From NCBI RefSeq assembly GCF_029227915.1, contig NC_079884.1:3412001-3476000 (forward strand): a stretch of DNA of 64,000 nucleotides, written 5' to 3'. Numbering within the stretch: the stretch's first letter is position 1; each line of letters begins with the position of its first letter. The notes beneath the pieces were generated by a model, which was not told the origin of the DNA, made no database searches, and was given only the letters and a program-made list of their open reading frames with translations. The DNA comes from Hydractinia symbiolongicarpus (taxonomy: Eukaryota > Cnidaria > Hydrozoa > Anthoathecata > Hydractiniidae). Of the stretch, positions 61,901-64,000 are shown piece after piece. The translations under genes were made by a program, and so were the position numbers.

Positions 61901-62745
61901 AACGAAAACCCGCCATTTCCCGTAAACCCCGGACTCGGCCCGTATAGTCAAAAGTATACAAAGAAAGTACCCAGGGAGTAGACTCATTTCCCGAACGATT
62001 TTTTAAATTATTTTTAAAATGTTTTCATTTTTGATGAGACGCTTAATGAAAGTGGTTTAATCGCCGGCAAACGAAAACCCGCGATTTCCCGTAAATCCCG
62101 GGCTTGGCCCGTATAGTCGAATGTATACAAAGAAAGTACCCTGTGAGTTAACTCATTTCCAAAACGATTTTTTAAATTATCTTTTCACCACTAAAACGCA
62201 TGAGACTTGCAGTTTTCAAAAATGTTTTCATTTTTGATGAGACACTGAATAAAAGAAGTTTAATCGCCGGCAAACGAAAACCCGCCATTTCCCGTAAATC
62301 CCGGGCTTGGCCCGTATAGTGAAAAGTATACAAAGAAAGTACCCAGGGAGTAAACTCATTTCCCGAGCGATTTTTTATATTATTTTTTCACCACTAAAAC
62401 GCATGAGACTTGTAGTTTTCAAAAATGTTTTCATTTTTGATGGGACGCTGAATAAAAGAAGTTTAATCGCCGGCAAACGAAAACCCGCGATTTCCCGTAA
62501 ATCCCGGACTCGGCCCGTATAGTCAAAAGTCTACAAAGATAGTACCCTGTGAGTAAACTCATTTCCCGAGCGATTTTTTAAATTTTTTTTTCACCACTAA
62601 AACGCATGAGACTTGTAGTTTTCAAAAATGTTTTCATTTTTGATGAGACGCTTAATGAAAGAGGTTTAATCGCCGGCAAACGAAAACCAGCGATTTCCCG
62701 TAAATCCTAGGCTTGGCCCGTGTAGTCGAATGTATACAAAGAAAG
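43915..62745. repeat. 18.8-kb satellite of 203/169-bp monomers
   Basis: Head-to-tail monomers of 203 bp (for example GCGATT at 43915 and 44118), with a shorter class lacking exactly 34 bp (169 bp). In the short class TTAAATTATTTT joins directly to AAAAATG, skipping the ACTAAAACGCATGAGACTTG segment. About 93-95 monomers fill the array without interruption. Conserved features include TGGCCCGTATAGTC, GTATACAAAGAAAGTACC, CGATTTTTTAAATTATT, GTTTTCATTTTTGATGAGAC and GCCGGCAAACGAAAACC. A recurrent frame of 65-71 codons exists in some monomers, but 203 is not a multiple of three and most copies carry a stop at TATAGTC. Confidence 0.95.
48590..54545. repeat. Two tandem copies of a 2,977-bp higher-order repeat
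   Basis: The sequence from about 48590 is repeated at an offset of 2,977 bp (for example TTGATGAGACACT at 48601 and 51578) until about 54545, with only scattered substitutions. 2,977 equals 13 long plus 2 short monomers. Within it a block recurs at 981 bp (4 long plus 1 short). A large part of the same pattern is found again around 44080-46600 (offset 4,939) and 58000-60860 (offset 3,958 from 54318). Confidence 0.9.
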
Positions 62746-63345
62746 TAAATTCACGCAAATCGCTTTGAAAACTTGCCCATTGAAGAAATAATGGATGATG
62801 TAAATAGTGTTGCCAACGAAGTGCCGCATAAAACGCCGCGAAGGAGATCTGACAAAAAATCTAAAGTTACGCAAATAATTGGAGACTCGATTGTAAAAGA
62901 AGTGAAGGGCTGGAAACTTTCTTCAAACGAGAACAAGATTATAGTGAAATCCTTCTCTGGAGCCACGACTAAATGCATGGAAAGTTACGCAATACCAACT
63001 ACAAACATGTCTCCCGATAACATTATTATTCATTGTGGCACTAACGATCTTAATAGAATCGAAACCGATCAAATTGCTCAAAACATAGTAAAATTGGCTA
63101 TTAAATTGAAATCTGGTGAAAATAATGTAATGATATCGGGCATAATTCAACGAAAAGACAGACTAAATGAAAAGGTGATGGCAGTCAACCAATCTCTCGC
63201 TCATCTTTGCGAACAAAGAAACATCGGCTTTATCAATAATGATAATATAAACCCCGACTTGCATTTGAATAGAAGTCGCCTTCACCTAAATATGAAAGGG
63301 ACTTCAATATTGTCTCGGAACTTTCTACAGGTGATTGAAGATTGA
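62746..63345 (+). pseudogene. LINE ORF1 fragment with SGNH/GDSL esterase domain
   Basis: The open frame starts after a TAA at 62746-62748 with no ATG before the domain. Codon 62773 is TTG, so the N-terminus is missing. The roughly 190 residues show the SGNH blocks: IIGDSIVKEV (catalytic Ser), SFSGATTKCM (Gly), IIIHCGTNDL (Asn) and RSRLHLNMKG (His). Such esterases are found in ORF1 of CR1/L2-type LINEs, where the protein binds element RNA. It stops at TGA 63343-63345, in the same frame as the endonuclease that follows. The leading text NRFENLPIEE resembles the linker preceding the esterase in these ORF1 proteins. Confidence 0.75.
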
Positions 63346-64000
63346 CACAAAAAACCTGTCAAAATTTACGACACAGATCCACCGAACACTGCCTCAGATA
63401 CTTTTGATTCAACATATGATATTTTCACTCTACGTCGCAGTAACATGTGTAACTTGATAGTCGGTCATTTGAACGTAAACTCGTTGCGAAACAAGTTCGA
63501 AGCAATTGATTTAACTTTCAAGCACAATATTGATGTTCTGCTTCTAACTAAAACGAAAATAGATGAATCGTTCACTGATGCTCAATTTAAGTTAGATAAT
63601 TACGCAATTCTGAGGAAAGATAGAAATGGACATGGTGGCGGTATTTTACTCTATATAAATGAAAATATTCCCTTCAAAGTGTTGCGAAAATATACTTTAC
63701 CGGATGATATCGAAGTTTTAGTTGTCGAAATAAATCTTCGAAAACGCAAATGGCTTTTAATCGGTGCATATAAACCACCGTTACAAAAAAATTACTACTT
63801 TTTAACTCAAATCGCAAATGTATTGATTTCACATCTGAACTATCACGAAAACATCATAATTATGGGTGATTTAAACATGGAAATAAGTGACACAGATTTC
63901 GATAACTTCATTTCAACATACGACCTCCATAGACTAATCAAATCCCCAACCTGCTTTAAGTCAAGTACTTCGCCTTCTTGCATTGATCACATATTAACAA
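63346..64000 (+). pseudogene. LINE ORF2, APE-type endonuclease (partial, runs off end)
   Basis: Open to the window end. The first in-frame ATG is at 63445 (MCNLIVGHLNVNSLRNKFE). Endonuclease/exonuclease/phosphatase motifs follow: HLNVNSLRNK (N-terminal Asn), LLTKTKIDESF, GGGILLYINENIP, LIGAYKPP, IIMGDLNM (GDxN) and SPSCIDHILT. In active enzymes of this family the second block reads TETK. Here the metal-binding Glu is Lys, so this copy is probably inactive, hence 'pseudogene'. RT would follow beyond 64000. It sits directly after ORF1 with one TGA between, in the same frame. Confidence 0.75.

Noticed and set aside
45421-62522. Recurrent 65- and 71-codon frames in the satellite as a multigene family of small proteins.
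   Set aside because: The frames follow the monomer duplication, most monomers have a stop in the same place, and 203 bp is not a multiple of three. The conservation is that of the DNA repeat.
43915-62745. A CENP-B box in the satellite.
   Set aside because: CCCGTATAGTCGAA comes close, but it has 6 bases between CCCG and CGAA where the box requires 7. No exact match was found in the monomers read.
43915-62745. A CRISPR-like repeat/spacer array.
   Set aside because: Units are uniformly similar over their full 203 bp, with no short constant repeats separated by unique spacers, and the surroundings are eukaryotic transposons.

Overview
The window looks like repeat-rich, AT-rich nuclear DNA from an invertebrate animal. 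A cnidarian, perhaps a hydrozoan, is the best guess. The guess rests on the mix of remnants: BEL/Pao and Ty3/Gypsy retrotransposons, TC...CTAG Helitrons, a piggyBac-like transposase, a reverse transcriptase of a type I associate with cnidarian genomes, and a GDSL/SGNH-esterase LINE. No database search was possible, so the taxon is an inference. I found no host protein-coding gene I can defend. Nearly everything identifiable is mobile or tandemly repeated DNA, and most of it is decayed.

Layout. 1-2.3 kb: a dense TGACTC/GAGTCA cluster, a Gypsy-type gag remnant (minus) and the tail of a tyrosine-recombinase-like gene (plus). 2.4-3.85 kb: a family-2 Helitron. About 4.7-4.87 kb: a piggyBac-like end (GGG|TTAA). 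6.54-10.56 kb: a nearly complete but broken BEL/Pao element on the minus strand, with short LTRs and a tRNA-Tyr-like primer site. 12.2-13.4 kb: Helitron ends and a truncated copy. 13.6 and 15.5 kb: two fragments of an RT/GIY-YIG element. 17.7-19.9 kb and 22.6-26.1 kb: two family-1 Helitrons in inverted orientation, with a piggyBac-like transposase remnant between them. 26.6-31.05 kb: a third family-1 Helitron, split by a 3.9-kb non-LTR retrotransposon that has a 16-bp target-site duplication and R2-like domain order. 32.8 kb: a tRNA-derived sequence. 36.3-38.1 kb: a second, inverted family-2 Helitron. 38.1-41.6 kb: nothing recognised.

41.6-62.75 kb is tandem DNA. About six copies of a 383-bp repeat run into an 18.8-kb satellite built from 203-bp and 169-bp monomers with clear higher-order structure (2,977-, 981-, 1,996- and 3,958-bp periods). 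The satellite abuts the coding sequence of a LINE (SGNH esterase, then APE-like endonuclease) that runs off the window end. The junction suggests, without proving, that the monomer derives from LINE ORF1 DNA.

The main points of interest are the satellite and its LINE junction, the R2-like retrotransposon inside a Helitron, and the Helitron ends, whose boundaries can be read to the base at A|T insertion sites.
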